Shown one piece after another: positions 1-13,317 of a DNA stretch of 64,000 nt. The stretch's first letter is position 1; each line of letters starts with the position of its first letter. The stretch is from the NCBI GenBank assembly GCA_963682055.1, contig OY821745.1, forward strand, positions 1,371,501 through 1,435,500, read 5' to 3'. A model generated the notes under the pieces. It made no database searches, was not told where the DNA came from, and saw nothing but the letters and a program-made list of their open reading frames with translations. This DNA comes from Primula veris (taxonomy: Eukaryota; Streptophyta; Magnoliopsida; Ericales; Primulaceae). Position numbers and translations under genes: made by a program.

Positions 1-3000
1 ATTCCTCAGACCCGTATTGTTCGAAAATACTACTTGCATCAAATGAATCTGCAAAACTTGTCCCTTCTTTCCTGCAGGATATTAATTTTATTCACAACAT
101 TTAATTGACGAACAGTTCGGGGAGAAAACCAAAATAAAATAAGCATCAGAATTGTAAACATAAAAAAGGCGAGTTAAGGACATGACCTCGCCCTGTGCCT
201 AGCATTCATCACAGTGGCATGTAACTGCAGTTAAAAAAGATGATAGTAAAATATTATTAATTTTTGAAACGATGATGAAATATATATACTTAACATAAAC
301 CGATTACTTGGGAAATTCATACAACATAATCAGCAGTGCAGGAGATGCCTAACCTTATAACAAACGCATTGCTAATAGACTTCGGTGCTTTATATATTTC
401 TCAGTCCATTTAATGAATTGTTCTTGATATAAATGGATAAGTTTAGTTATCTTTCAAACTAATGTAATAAAGTTGAAAAAGATATTTGCAACACAAGTAA
501 TAGACACCTTCATAAAAACTAATTAGACCGCAATTACATGCGTGTGTTGATAAAAACAAAAGAAGCATTGACTTATAAATCTAACAATTTTCCATATACA
601 ATTTAGGAGAATGTGGATCTATAAAAACGAGTTTGAAGCCAAAGGAAAGATAGCTAAAAGTATGTATACACCTTTAACTCGCGTAGGGCATTTTTGTCGA
701 CAACAAGTCCCGCTTCAACAAAAGCATCAGTAATGATTTCTAGGAAAGTTAAAGAAAAAGAAGAAAAAAAGCAAACCAGGAGAAATTTTTTTTTTTACTG
801 AAAGAAATTATTTGATGCTCATAAGAGGGAAAAGGGAAAAATTGAATAGATGCTACGAAAATGAGGATACGACAAGCATGTTTAAGTCTGCCCCCATGGC
901 CAATTTCTTCAACGGGGATATAAACAACACGTGCTTTTGCGAATGATCCTTGCATGCATTCCTGTGATAAGAAAATATTAAAATATATCATTATTAATAA
1001 TACCAAACTGATTTGAAAAAGAGGCGAGGCATAATACTGCCTAATTTAATTAGTGGTAATGGTAAGTTAGATATGGTAGTAGCATTAAGACAAGGGTGTT
1101 AACTGTTAAGAAAAAAATAAACTAATTTCTTTTTTAACTTTTTCTGAGCAAATCGAATGCTCACTTTAGCTACATGTGTAATAGAGATTTTATGAAGAAA
1201 AATAGATGTTTCTTTATAACCGAAGAACAAAAAAATTCAGTATGGAAGAGATGGACTTAAGATAGAATCTTACCAGACCCTTGAGTCTTATAGAAACAGG
1301 ACGCTTACCCAAGGCTTTATGTACTTTTGGAGCAACATTCTGTAATAAGCGAAAAAGAGCTAAATTTATCTGAGTTAATATAATAAAATACGTATATAAC
1401 TACCGTAATTTACCTGCAAAATTTCACCAGCAGCAGCGACTCGATCCTTGTTCCACAACTTAAGCATAAGCACGGTGAGGTGGAAAGTTGCTGGTTTAAT
1501 AAATATGGATTTCTCAATTTCCAGACCTGTCATTTTTGGGGAATACGCGTGACTTGTACTTTTAATTACAAAGATCATAAGAGTGGATAAATATTAAGCC
1601 TCAGAAGAGAACACTACAAAGGAAAACATAAAATTTTCATACCCGACAAGGATGTTTGAAAATTCACCAGCTTTTCTACAAGTTTTGGATGTAAAGCTAA
1701 TGGAAGGGACACAAAGTGAGAGTAGTCTAGCTTTGGGCTTTTCACGACCTGTTCAGGAATAGTAAGTCAAATTATTCAGATATGTTCTGCAGAATAAAAA
1801 CTCAAAGATGAAATTACGCAATAAAGAAGAGGGACGTTGCTTTTGTACACCAACCTACCAATCTAAACAAAGCCAAAACAAGCTATCACAAGTTTCACAA
1901 TATAGGCTCTAATCTAAAGAAAATCGAATAATTAGTACACAAACAAATCAAACTAAGGAGTGTTCGAAAGTCCAAGGGCGTATTAATTAACCAATTTTGT
2001 GAAGATTGGTGGTTACACTAGCGTGATCAAACAATTAATACACAAATAGTGCTTTTGAATTGAAATTCGAAATATGTTAAACTATTTGTTTGATATTTTG
2101 TAGACTGGAACCTAAATTGTAAAACTAAATAACTTGGTGTACTAATAAAAAAAGGCGACAAGTTGGTTAACAAAAGTGATGCTTCTCCAAGAAATTCTGG
2201 AAAGATTTTGAGACAAGTTTATCTAGGGGTGGACCAGTAGAATAAGATATTATAAATTACAATGTAATGACATTAATCATTAACTGACCTCGTCGATAAT
2301 ACTGTGTATTCTGTCTGAAGCTCTAGTGATGCTGTCAGCAGAGCGGCCTTTAATCACTGCAGCAATTAACCATGTAAAAGTTACTTACAAGTTATTTCAA
2401 TAGCTAAAGTAGCTGAAATCAAACTGAATTAAAATTAGAATTTTAATTAACATGTCTAACAAATGCAAAGAAAACAGTTGGAAATATATATTAAAAAAAC
2501 CCCAAGACTCCTACGTAGCAGTTTGTAAAATTAAAAAGTCGAGAAATAGATTTTAAAAAAAGCTTAATGTGTTCATCATTGAGACAGGCCAACTATTAGG
2601 AGCATGTCACAATGCACTTACCAATAATTTCTTCATCCCTTGACGATGGAAATACGAGTTTAACTCCGGTCTCCTCTTCAATTTTCTTCTGTGTAGATCC
2701 CCTAGAAGTGGAAGTTCAACAATTTTACAGAGGAAAACTATTTGCATTGCATGCTAGTGCAATTTTCAAAAGCATTCTCATTTTCTTAGTTCCGCAGAAA
2801 TTTGAAACCATTCAAGATTTTCTTTAGCAAAAAAGAACAAACAAACTACATTCAGAGAGTTGTCGAAAGAATGAATTAAAATAACAAAGGACCAGTGCCT
2901 TACATACCATGATCCTTTGATGAATCGCATCAAAGACGCTCCTATCTGCACCCCAATATACAAGTGGGGATCATGAAACAAATAATAAGAAAATAGCAAG

Positions 3001-3624
3001 TATAAGGATTCTGCTGATGGACACGGTAACAGCCTAACAGGGTAGTAAGCATGACAATGCCTGAAGAGCGAAAATCCAAGTAAATTAACATTATGAGTAG
3101 TTGTTGAAGGAGATTTTTGATCCCAATTTATTCAAAATCCAAGAGTAGACCAGTAAAATAAGATTGTAAAATTAGTATGTTGAGAATTATCTGGTAAATT
3201 ATATGCCCAGTTGTCCAATAACTAGTATCATCGTGAAGAGATATTGCTTCAGAAGAGACTATCGAAAAGATGACCTAATAAGTCCTATGGATAGTGTGAC
3301 TAATCAAAAATACAGGTACATATACATCCATGTTGGCAGCTATGGTTATCGGGAAGAAAATATGGTGATAAAAAAGCATTTCTAAATTTTGGAAGGTCAT
3401 ACACCAACAACCCACTTACCTTCTACTCTACAGATCGAAATGAAAGAAGAACACACATTACATTAGAAATATATAATCACTTTGCTAGCAACTATAAAAC
3501 ATGCCTTGAGCGAAATTGAATGTTTATATTCATCCTTATCATGAAATATTTTCCCACTTGAACCACTTGCTATGTTACTGCTATGTCTCCATGGTGGGAT
3601 ATACTTTCCGCTTCTTTCTCCCAT
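1..3624 (-). CDS. ASCC1-like KH / 2H-phosphoesterase protein, copy A (3' end off window)
   Basis: Eleven exons inferred: 3624-3505, 2945-2908, 2701-2622, 2356-2289, 1748-1643, 1526-1414, 1339-1274, 961-871, 739-672, 224-187 and 71-1, continuing past the left edge. The protein starts MGERSGKYIPPWRH and has an in-frame TAA upstream of that ATG. A KH domain (about residues 41-105) carries a GSWG loop. The 2H phosphoesterase (AKAP7/LigT-like) domain has both HxT motifs, FHLTVLM near residue 149 and LHATVM near 252. Family knowledge: ASCC1 is a subunit of the ASC-1 complex, linked in animals to transcription coactivation and alkylation repair; the plant role is poorly known. Exons match copy B one for one in length except exon 5, which is exactly 210 nt shorter. 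The exon 1 donor is GC rather than GT (AAG|GCATGT). The family call is firm; the last exon is incomplete. Confidence 0.85.
3503..3506 (-). promoter_or_regulatory. GC-type 5' splice site of ASCC1-like copy A intron 1
   Basis: Exon 1 ends ...TCGCTCAAG and the intron begins GCATGT. Copy B has GAG|GTACGT at the same place. The downstream acceptor is a normal GCAG|ATAGG, and joining the two keeps the reading frame into the KH domain. This fits a GC-AG U2-type intron, a minor class in plants. Confidence 0.6.
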
Positions 3625-5790
3625 CAACTCTCCTTTATATTCTCTCGTATCAGCTGTGGCTTAGAATTTGATCTGCTTGCAAATAATATACCTGTAACGA
3701 AAGGGAGAGGAGGGAAATAATAATAAAAAACATGTAAATGGACTTTATAAATTTGATCCAATTAAGAACACTTTAAAGAATACATGACACCGACATAATA
3801 TACAGTATGACGACTAAAAGCACAAAGTATGACACCTATGCTTTCGAAATATGACATCAATGAAATTTGAAACTGAAACTACATTGAAAATTGGCCATCC
3901 TGTCCTTGAAACTAATTGCAGCAAAAGCTTTTCGGATCAAACTCTTAAGTTCAGTTTTGTGCTTATAAGCTACAACGCATTCCTTTCAACCTTTAAAGCT
4001 GCAATTCGTGTTTCGGCGTGAAGAAGCTACTGTAATGGGCCCGCTTGTACTATCTTCTGGCCTTGTTTGGTTGCGGGTACTTATAGTCCCGGGATTATGA
4101 GTCCGGATTAGAAAATACCCTCACACATATAATCCTGGACAATGAAACACCACCCCACATGCCTTTTTAAATACACTTATTTTGGTCGTTTGTAGTCGGG
4201 ACAAAAAATTGTGCCAAACACTTTTTTATGAGACTCACGGGACTTTATATCCAATCTCACCCACAAAAGATGCAACCAATCAAGGCCTATAACTATTGAA
4301 ATATATTTTTTGTTTTGGATGTTAAAAGCATACTTTTGATAAGCTAAAAGAATGCTTGTTCTGGATGCCAGACAAGTTCTTTTAGTTCTACTTATAAGTA
4401 AACAAATAGTAAAAGAAGAGCCTTACCAAACAAGCCCACATGTGCTTTTAAGCTGGATCAACCCAGTTTTTTTTTTCCTAAGCTTCAAATAAATCGATTT
4501 ATTATGAAACATAAAGAGTGTTGTAGTCAAAACTTTTACTTATAATAATCTTAGATACTAATTGGTGATAAATTGAGCTAATAATTAATGAACTAATTCA
4601 CAAAAAGCTAGTCAATGGCTAAAAGACAATATATTAACTCTAGTCCACATTTTTATACAGAAAAATAGGTAGCCTAAACATGTTTGAATTTTCCACTCCA
4701 ATAATACCACTATGCTACAGTAGTTGAAATGTGGAAAATTTTGTTAATTAACTTTCGGCTTTTTAGTTACAGTCTTGAAAGTATTCACGGCCTGCAAATA
4801 TCATGCAAAACATTATATGTGTTTCTTTTTTACTTTTTAGCTCCACATAAAGTGATATTTCGTTTTAAGGCTTTAAGCACTGTTTTTTTTTTGTAAGAGT
4901 TGCCCTAAAGATTAAAATGGGTAACTTTTGTCGACGTAAAAAAGAATGAAAACGTTTTCTTTTTCTTTTTATGAGGTTATGAATCAAGTTTTTGTCAAGA
5001 TTTTTAGATGGTGGTTTTAGCTGATTTAACCAAATTATATGTATGTTTTTTTTGTATCACATTTCACGTCGTTACTTTTCTCAAGAGAACCGGTGCAGCA
5101 TTCAGTACAAATTGTCAGGTTATTGTAGGTATCTAAAAATATGCTCCCTTTGTCTTTCTTATCAATAAGTTCCACATCTGCGAGAAAGATGAGCATCAGA
5201 GCTTGTGTATGTTCATGCTAATTTTGTTTACTCAAGAGGCTAGTTTATGTTGATGTCAGGCTCTGAAGTTCCGTTTGGGTAACGTTTTGTAAATGTTCAA
5301 GCCAGTGTCAGTTCAACCGAGTTTGAGCCTTAGAAGCTTGATTGATTCAGTTAAAAAAAACAAATAGACCAAATGCAGGAATAATTTTAAAGACGATCCC
5401 AGATTTTACCAGCTTTCCTCTTTTTATCTGATACAAGTACTGTGACGAATTGAGCTCAATTTTGGAAAAAGAATGTCACTATGGTGCGGAAACAAGTAAT
5501 CTGATAAGCTAGAAAAGACAACACATGAATAATTGAAAACCCATTTTAGAAAACTAAGAAAATTCTATCCACAAAATATATACAAACATGACAATATTTG
5601 GTAGGTTCGAGTGCCCTATAGTGCAATTTAACGCAACCAGTATTTGAGTGGAGGCTATGGCGGTGGGTTGCGGTGCTAGCCTAGTACTGTGGATTTAGTT
5701 GATGTGAGCTTTAGTTGGCCCCGACACCACAGTGAAAAAAAATAATGTAAAACTCGATTTCTTCCATGAGAATTTTAAGCGGTTGAACCG
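3625..5790. other. Spacer between the two ASCC1-like genes
   Basis: Between the start of copy A and the stop of copy B. A probable 5' UTR intron acceptor of copy A lies near 3692 (CGTTACAG on the minus strand), matched by a similar site at about 10105 in copy B. Apart from the candidate MITE at 4059-4287 I see only AT-rich sequence with no supported gene. Confidence 0.6.
4059..4287. mobile_element. Candidate MITE with GGCCTTG termini
   Basis: Imperfect terminal inverted repeats GGCCTTGTTTGGTTGC (left) and GCAACCAATCAAGGCC (right) match at 15 of 16 positions and bound 229 bp with no coding capacity. The termini recall PIF/Harbinger or hAT derived MITEs. No clear target-site duplication is seen, so the superfamily is open. 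Confidence 0.5.
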
Positions 5791-8700
5791 TTAGTCACTT
5801 TTGGGAAAAGGAATGGAAGAGCACCGATGGTAATACCCATTCTCGTCGAACACAAACCTTTGCGACAAATGAGCTTCAGGGACAAGATACTCGCCCCATT
5901 GCTCAGACCCGTATTTCTTGAAAATACCACGTGCATCAAATGAATCTGCAAATCTAGTCTTCTTCTTCCTACACAATTCAAGTTACAAACACTTTGATGA
6001 CCAAAACAATGTAAAAGATAATCTTATATCTTAAAAAAGCATATAGGAAATTATGGACAATACCTCTTCCTATGCCTAGCATTCATCAAAGTGGCATGTA
6101 ACTGCAGTAAATAGACAATAAGGCAATGCTAATTATATTTGTAATTACAAATGTAACACATATTCTAAAGGTACAAACAGTGTACAAAAAAACCCATACA
6201 AACAGAACAAACATTGTTGTAAGAGGATGTAGACCCCTCCGGACTACAAAAATCACTTATATTAGCTTCTTTACCCCATATGTCAGGGTGGATCTCGAAA
6301 GATATGGAAGACCTCCCTCCACCCCGTTTCTTTTTTCATGAAAAAACTGTAGTAATGAAATTCATAATTATTTTGATAAGCATTAATGATATCCATTTAC
6401 CACAACTAATTTCCCTACTTTATACAAATATGAATGTTAAGGAAGAGTTGCTATGACTTGGTAGTTTGCAAACTAACATAATGATAGTACATGGTTACGT
6501 GCTTTAGATATATCCCAATGAAGTGATCAAACTTTTCTTAACACGCGTAAATTACTAATTTTATCGGATATACATGCAAACTAAAGAAAATTGCAGAACA
6601 AGGACTTTCTGCGCCACCTTATGAAAAAATAAGAGTGCAACGACATGTGTTTGACAAACATAAAGCACTGGCAAGACATCAAGAAATAACTTTAAGATCT
6701 TGAGGAAATGTAGAGAAAACAAAGAGGAGTTTCAGGTTAAGTAATGAAAGTGCTACGGATATGCATTGAACCTTTAACTTAGTTTGGGCGTCTTTCTCGA
6801 GAACAAGTCCCGCTTCGACATAAGCATCGATAATGACTTCTAGGAAAGCTCAGTAATGACAAAAAAGAACACAAGAATATAAGAAATAACAAAAAGAATA
6901 AAAAGAAATCCTAATCTACAGAAGAGAAAGAAAAAATAGACACTGCGGAATGAGGATACGACAAGCACGTTCAAGTCTGCCCTCACAACCAATCTCTTGA
7001 ACAGGGGCATAAACAACACGTGCTTTTGCCAACGACCCTCTCATGCATTGCTGCGATAAAAAAAGAAAGATAAAATATACCAGAACAAATTAGACCAAAC
7101 GAAAATTGATGGGAGAAAAGAAGCATAAAAATTGATAAAATAAACATGGAAATGAAGATGTCCATATCAAACGATGAAATAGACGTGAAAGAAATGTAGA
7201 GCATATAAGCATGATGATGGACAGAGAGTTCTTGAGTATTTTCTAGAATATATGTCAGGTCATGAAAGCAAATTCAACTACTGAACGTGTTTTCATTTAA
7301 GCAAAATATTGATTGGCAACTATCGGGAACTTAATGGTTGAGTTTCTGAGGCCTGTATTTATATGAATGTTAAATCCAGAAAACCAACTCTTTTCTGCTA
7401 AGTTTTATACAGAAATCCCCAAAATCTCAGTTTAGCTATTTCTGTAATTGGGTTTTATGAAGAAAATACATAATACTGCAAGTACACAACACAAACCAGT
7501 ATTAGCAAAATGAAGTTAAGATCGATTCTTACCAGACCCTTGAGTTGTATAGAAACAGGGCGGCTATCCAATGCTTCTTGTACCTTGGAAGCAACACTCT
7601 GCAACGAGCACAGCAACATTTTATCTCTCTTAGTCACTATTACACCATATATGGCAGTTAAATGATAAATTTACCTGTAAAACTTCAGCAGCAGAAGCGA
7701 CTCTCTCCTTGTTCCACAACTTAAGCATAAGCACGGTTAAGTGAAACGTTGCTGGTTTAATAAATATGGATCTCTCAATTCCCGTTTCTGTCATTTGAGG
7801 GAAGTACAAAAACAGAATAAGCCAAAAATTAAAAAATATCACTAATGAAAATTACGATTCGGAATTCAAAAACTACATACCGAACAAGGAAGAGTGCTGT
7901 GATGGTTTTTGTTCAGAAGGATTTGGTACTTTAGGAGCATAACTTACTCGCTGTATTTTCTTTATATCAACTTTAACATGTTCTCTGTCATTTTCAACTT
8001 CAAGATTCACAGCCACATTGCCCTCGTCTTTATTATCTAAAATATCTTCATCTGAATCATTATTCTCATCCTTGGCAAGATTGTTGGTTTCCAGTATAGA
8101 TGTCTGAAAATTGACGAGCTTTTCCACAAGTTCTGGATGTAAGGCTAAAGGAAGTGATACAAAATGGGAGTAGTCTAGATTTGGACTTTTCACAGCCTGT
8201 TTAGAATTGGGAAAAATTATATTAATCAAGTATACATTTTGTTGAGGGGAAAACTTCAAAACCAAGAAAAAATGCATATAAGCAAAAATGTAAAAAATTA
8301 TAGAGTCGGTTCGGTAATTAAGAGACTCGTTTGCTTCATTTAACTTGTAAGTCTCAAATTACATGCTTCAACATAAAACTTAAACAAAAATACTAAATAG
8401 CTACATTAACTAATAACTGACCTCATTAACTATACTTTGTATTCTTTCTGAAGCTCTAGTTATGTTGTCAGCAGAGGTGCCTTCGATCACTGCAGCAGTT
8501 TCATACTTATACATTACTTCCAATTTGTAACATTAGCAGATGTTGATAAGTGATAATATAAAAATGGACTACAAATTCTACAATTCAACTGACAAACTCC
8601 TGAAAACCTTTAGTATCACTTGAAGGTATCCCAACAAGACTATGAATACATAGAGGACTCGTATTTAGCAGTTTCTAATATTATAAGCTAATGAATAGTA

Positions 8701-10018
8701 ATTACTGTTGGGAAATAAAATTGCTTTGACATTAGCAGTTTTATAGGACGAGATGATGAATGCAAAAAAATAGTTCACTATTGCACATACCAATAGTGTC
8801 TTCATTCCTTGACGACGGAAATATGAGTTTAACTCCAATCTCCTCTTCTATTGTTTTCTGAGTAGCTCTCCTGGAAGTAAATTCAACAATTAACAAAGGA
8901 AATGTGTGGAAGTGTCTACTCATTAAACATAGATTTGACAATATGCATGACTCCGAAAGAAATCTCAAATTTACGTCTCACACATTTTTTTTACAACATC
9001 CCAAATCAGAACAAGTTTACTGAGTCAAAATACAAATAGTCAACTCTGAAGCCGTGTAAAATTTCCACAACAAAAACACAAATGAACGGGGGTTCACATA
9101 CCACCTTCCTTTGATGAATCGCATCAAAGAGGCTCCAACCTGCACCAAACACGCAAAAGTGAAGATTTTTGAAACTTACATTAACGAACGAGCAAAAGAA
9201 TGGATTTTGCAGACATAGAGGGTACCAGGGTAGTAGATGCAATCCTATCTAGAGTGAGAAAGTCGTGAAGAGTAACAACTAGTAATATAACTTAAGCATG
9301 TTGAATGAATACTGTTGATCCCTATTTATAAAGTTACAGCGAACCAAGGATGGAGAATTAATATAGAATTGTAATATCAAATAATTGAATTGGATTGCTG
9401 ACCAGTTCGTAATTGAAATGGTTCATAAGTAAAAAAAGAGAAAAAAATCTGTTGGATGTGTAAAAGTACTTATAAGGAATACCTATTAACATTACAAGTG
9501 TGCTTAGTAGAAGTGAAAAAATAGTAGGTGGACCATATTAGAAATAGTGAATATTATTTGAAGACATCTTAAACAGGTTAACACCATAGTTTTTTGGAAA
9601 GAAAAAAAAAGTTGATCTAGGATACTTAAAAAAAAGTATTCTTCTTTGCCCTGAAAGTGTAAACAAGTTATGTTTGCTTGCTTCACTGGAGATACTTTTT
9701 ATTTAAAATTAAAAGGTAACTAAAAGTATACTTCTGGTACAAAGAAGCCCTAGACCGACAGGTTAAAATACAAAAAAATGCGTTTTATGATAATAAAACG
9801 TACCTCAAGCGAAATTGAATGCTTATTTTCAGAAGGCGTTGATATACATGATGTTCCTTCCTCTTCCAACCCAGCTTGAAGTGTCTTAGAAGAATCTACC
9901 AGTAACATAAATAATTTATTATTTTTTCTCGATTTACCCAATAGTGAGATTGATGAAATAATCTCAAAAAAATCTTACCTTGAGCACAAGTGGTTTGAGT
10001 AGTGATAGGTCTCCACAT
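5791..10018 (-). CDS. ASCC1-like KH / 2H-phosphoesterase protein, copy B (complete)
   Basis: Twelve exons: 10018-9979, 9895-9804, 9139-9102, 8870-8791, 8489-8422, 8196-7881, 7787-7675, 7598-7533, 7050-6960, 6839-6772, 6101-6064 and 5968-5791. The total is 1188 nt, 395 residues plus TAA, in frame throughout. Order: short N-terminus (start MWRPITTQ), KH domain (about 45-105), an acidic linker rich in Asp, Glu and Asn (about 140-208), then the 2H phosphoesterase domain with HxT motifs near 224 and 327, ending SIPFPKSD. The acidic linker is absent from copy A. The KH loop reads GRWR, losing the second glycine of the GxxG motif, so nucleic-acid binding by this KH domain may be weakened (inference). 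Exon 2 has no earlier in-frame ATG, but an upstream exon could move the start. The head-to-tail arrangement with copy A shows tandem gene duplication. Confidence 0.87.
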
Positions 10019-11408
10019 TTTACTTTTCTGCTCTATTAACCCTTGTTTACTTCTTGTTTTATCGGCTAAGGACTTGAAATTTAAACTGCTACGAAAATAA
10101 CATACCTGTAATGAAAGCAAGAAATCAGGATATAGCCAAAACCATGAAAAACAAATTTCGCACAAATTTGATCTAATCGGGAAATATTTAGGATTAAAAA
10201 CTTTTGAGACAAAATGCACAGGAACTTTTCAGTACACAAACACAAATAAAGCAGGACAAGCACGATTTTTGAAAGGCAAACGTAAAGAGCTTCAAAAATA
10301 ATCGTACAATAAAAATATAAACTCCTTTGCTTTCAAAACATTTGTATTAACTAAGACAAGTTTGAATCAAAGTTTGTGAGTTTGATAAACCAACTTATAT
10401 GAGACCGAGAAAAGAACTAAGTCGACCCAGCTCAAGTTTTTAGCTTTTTATAGGTGAAGAATTGAAAGAACCTAGCTTTTACAATGGTAATAGCTTAAAA
10501 GAAAACACTAGCAAATAAGCCAAGCTCAAAAAGCTGCTAGCAAACATGCACTACATACAAGAATAAGAACAAGGGTTCGTTACTCCATGTAGCAACATAT
10601 TTTTTGGTCCAAAATCAGCTTTCAGAAATCCCTTAAAATTCCAGATTTTTTTTTTATACATTTTTTAGGTTTTTTAGCCTACAAATCTATTTTTTAAAAG
10701 CTAAATAATCTGACTTTCCAAACACACATATTTTTAAATAAAAAATCTAAAATCGGTAAAAAAAAAACGGCCAAACACAACCTAATGATACACAAGAAAG
10801 CAAGACATAAACCGAAACACATAAGAGTGCCGGTTCATGTCCAAAGATTTTAATCAAAATACGTGGAGAAAAATTACATGATCTTTATACTCTAGACTCG
10901 ACGCCATTTTCTTTTGTGTTCGGATTTTATTTATTTGTCTATTGTAAATTCTTTAACAAATTATATTATAGGCTGGATTTTTCGACTGCAAACTGTATGT
11001 TTTCACGCCAAAACCGTAAATCCGAAAATCCGAATTACCATCCGTAATTCGGATTTACGGTTTACCTCTTTTTTTTTTTTTTTTTTTTTTTTTGGTAAAA
11101 ATAAAAATAAAAAGGTAAACCCTAAATCCGAATTATGTAACATTTTGCAGTCGAAAAATCCAGCCTCATTATATTATCACTACCAGCAATAAACAATAAG
11201 TATTTGACAAGTAATTAATAGTAAAAAAAAAACTGTGAATAAATAGAAAGAGTGTTGTATTTGCACCTGTAGTTGTTGAAATAATTTCAGTTTTTTACAA
11301 GAATTGTTGAATTTAAATGCACAGTCCACTCTGCAAATTTGGCTTTTTTAGTTAGTTAATTCATAAAAATAAGTTAAACCCAGATCAAAAAATATAAATA
11401 TATCTAAT

Positions 11409-11450
<42 letters not shown>

Positions 11451-11700
11451 TAGAGAGAGAACCTGAAGAGAGAGAGAGCTTGTATCATGGTATGTTAACT
11501 AAATAGTTTTACATGATTTTGGTATTAAATATTAATATTTATTATTAATTTCATTGGAAATTTATAAAAATAACTCTTATTTAAATTAAATAGTTATTAT
11601 TGTCAATTTTTGTAATGTATTTATTGTAATATTTGAGTATATTATAGTACATTTATCATTTTTTTTTCATTGATAATTTAGTAAAACGGACACTTACTGG
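10019..11700. other. Upstream region of copy B, with microsatellites
   Basis: The 5' UTR and promoter of copy B should lie at the left end: exon 2 continues to about 10104 after a CATTACAG acceptor. The rest is AT-rich and holds the MITE at 10971-11165 and, at about 11408-11480, a compound microsatellite of CA, TA, GATA and GA runs. No coding sequence is supported. Confidence 0.5.
10971..11165. mobile_element. MITE with perfect 22-bp terminal inverted repeats
   Basis: The left end GGCTGGATTTTTCGACTGCA and the right end TGCAGTCGAAAAATCCAGCC are exact inverse complements over 22 bp. A second internal inverted repeat (AAACCGTAAATCCGAA / TTCGGATTTACGGTTT) lets much of the 195-bp element fold into a hairpin, interrupted by a run of about 24 T. 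It has no coding capacity. No exact target-site duplication was found, so the superfamily is unassigned. Confidence 0.75.
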
Positions 11701-11719
11701 GTGAGTATTTTAGAGAGCA

Positions 11720-13235
11720 TGTCATCGTATTGAAATGAAATGAATAAATTGCAACTAATTTCGTAATCGATAACTGTATGTTACTTCCTTCGTTCCTATT
11801 TAATTTGTCCGTTACGAAACTACCTGTAATTTTAACCTGCTAATAACTTGTATCAAAAATGTCGGTATTGAAATGAAATGGATAAACTGCAAGTAATTTC
11901 GTAATCGATAACTGTATGTTACTTCCTTCGTTCCTATTTAATTTGTCCGTTACGAAACTACGTGCAATTTTGACCTGTCAAGAACTTGTATCAAAAATGT
12001 CGGTATTGAAATGAAATGGATAAATTGCAACTAATTTCGTAATCGATAACTGTATGTTACTTTCTCCGTTCCTATTTAATTTGTCCGTTACGAAACTACG
12101 TGCAATTTTAACCTGCTAATAAATTGTATCAAAAATGTCGGTATTGAAATGAAATGGATAAATTGCAACTAATTTCGTAATCGATAACTCTAGGTTACTT
12201 CATTCGTTCCTATTTAATTTGTCCGTTACGAAACTACGTGCAATTTTAACCTGCTAATAAATTGTATCAAAAGTGTCGGTATTGAAATGAAATGGATAAA
12301 CTGCAAGTAATTTCGTAATCGATAACTGTATGTTACTTCCTTCGTTCCTATTTAATTTATCCGTTACGAAACTACGTGCAATTTTGACCTGCTAATAAAT
12401 TGTATCAAAAATGTCGATATTGAAATGAAATGGATAAATTGCAAGTAATTTCGTAATCGATAACTGTATGTTACTTCATTCGTTCCTATTTAATTTGTCA
12501 ATTACGAAACTACGTGCAATTTTGACCTGTCAAGAACTTGTATCAAAAGTGTCGGTATTGAAATGAAATGGATAAATTGCAACTAATTTCGTAATCGATA
12601 AATGTACGTTACTTTCTCCGTTCCTATTTAATTTGTCCGTTACGAAACTACGTGCAATTTTAACCTGCTAATAAATTGTATCAAAAATGTCGGTATTGAA
12701 ATGAAATGGATAAATTGCAAGTAATTTCGTAATCGATAACTGTATGTTACTTCATTCGTTCCTATTTAATTTATCCGTTACGAAACTACGTGCAATTTTG
12801 ACCTGTCAATAACTTGTATCAAAAGTGTCGTTATTGAAATGAAATGATAAATTGCAAGTAATTTCGTAAGATAAACTGTACCTTAGTTTCTCCGCTTCTA
12901 TTTAATTTGTCCGTTACGAAACTACGTGCAATTTTGACCTGTCAATAACTTGTATCAAAAGTGTCGGTATTGAAATGAAATGGATAAATTGCAACTAATT
13001 TCGTAATCGATAAATGTACGTTACTTTCTCCGTTCCTATTTAATTTGTCCGTTACGAAACTACGTGCAATTTTGATCTGCCAAGAACTTGTATCAAAAGT
13101 GTCGGTATTGAAATGAAATGGATAAATTGCAAGTAATTTCGTAATCGATAACTCTACGTTACTTCATTCGTTCCTATTTAATTTGTCCGTTACGAAACTA
13201 CGTGTAATTTTGACCGGCCATAAAATTTTTAAAAT
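11720..13235. repeat. Tandem array of 138-bp repeats, about 11 copies
   Basis: The motif GTCGGTATTGAAATGAAATG recurs at 11861, 11999, 12137 and 12275, exactly 138 bp apart, and onward to about 13235; units are about 90% or more identical by eye. Each unit contains a stretch (CTCCGTTCCTATTTAATTTG and nearby) that resembles the ends of Stowaway-type MITEs, so the monomer may derive from one (inference). The array stops about 85 bp before the ATG of the next gene, so it forms that gene's proximal upstream region. Confidence 0.9.
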
Positions 13236-13317
13236 GTTAAAATTTATATATTAAAAAAAAAATCATAAATGTTTCCGTGACATATAATAAATAGAGAGAG
13301 AAAACTCAGAAAAAGAA

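Noticed and set aside
9102..9105. Alternative donor AAG|GTGGTA for the 38-nt KH exon of ASCC1 copy B, giving KGRRATQ
   Set aside because: It would shorten the exon to 35 nt; the donor GTG|GTATGT matches the copy A exon length of 38 nt and is closer to consensus. The loop still lacks GxxG either way.
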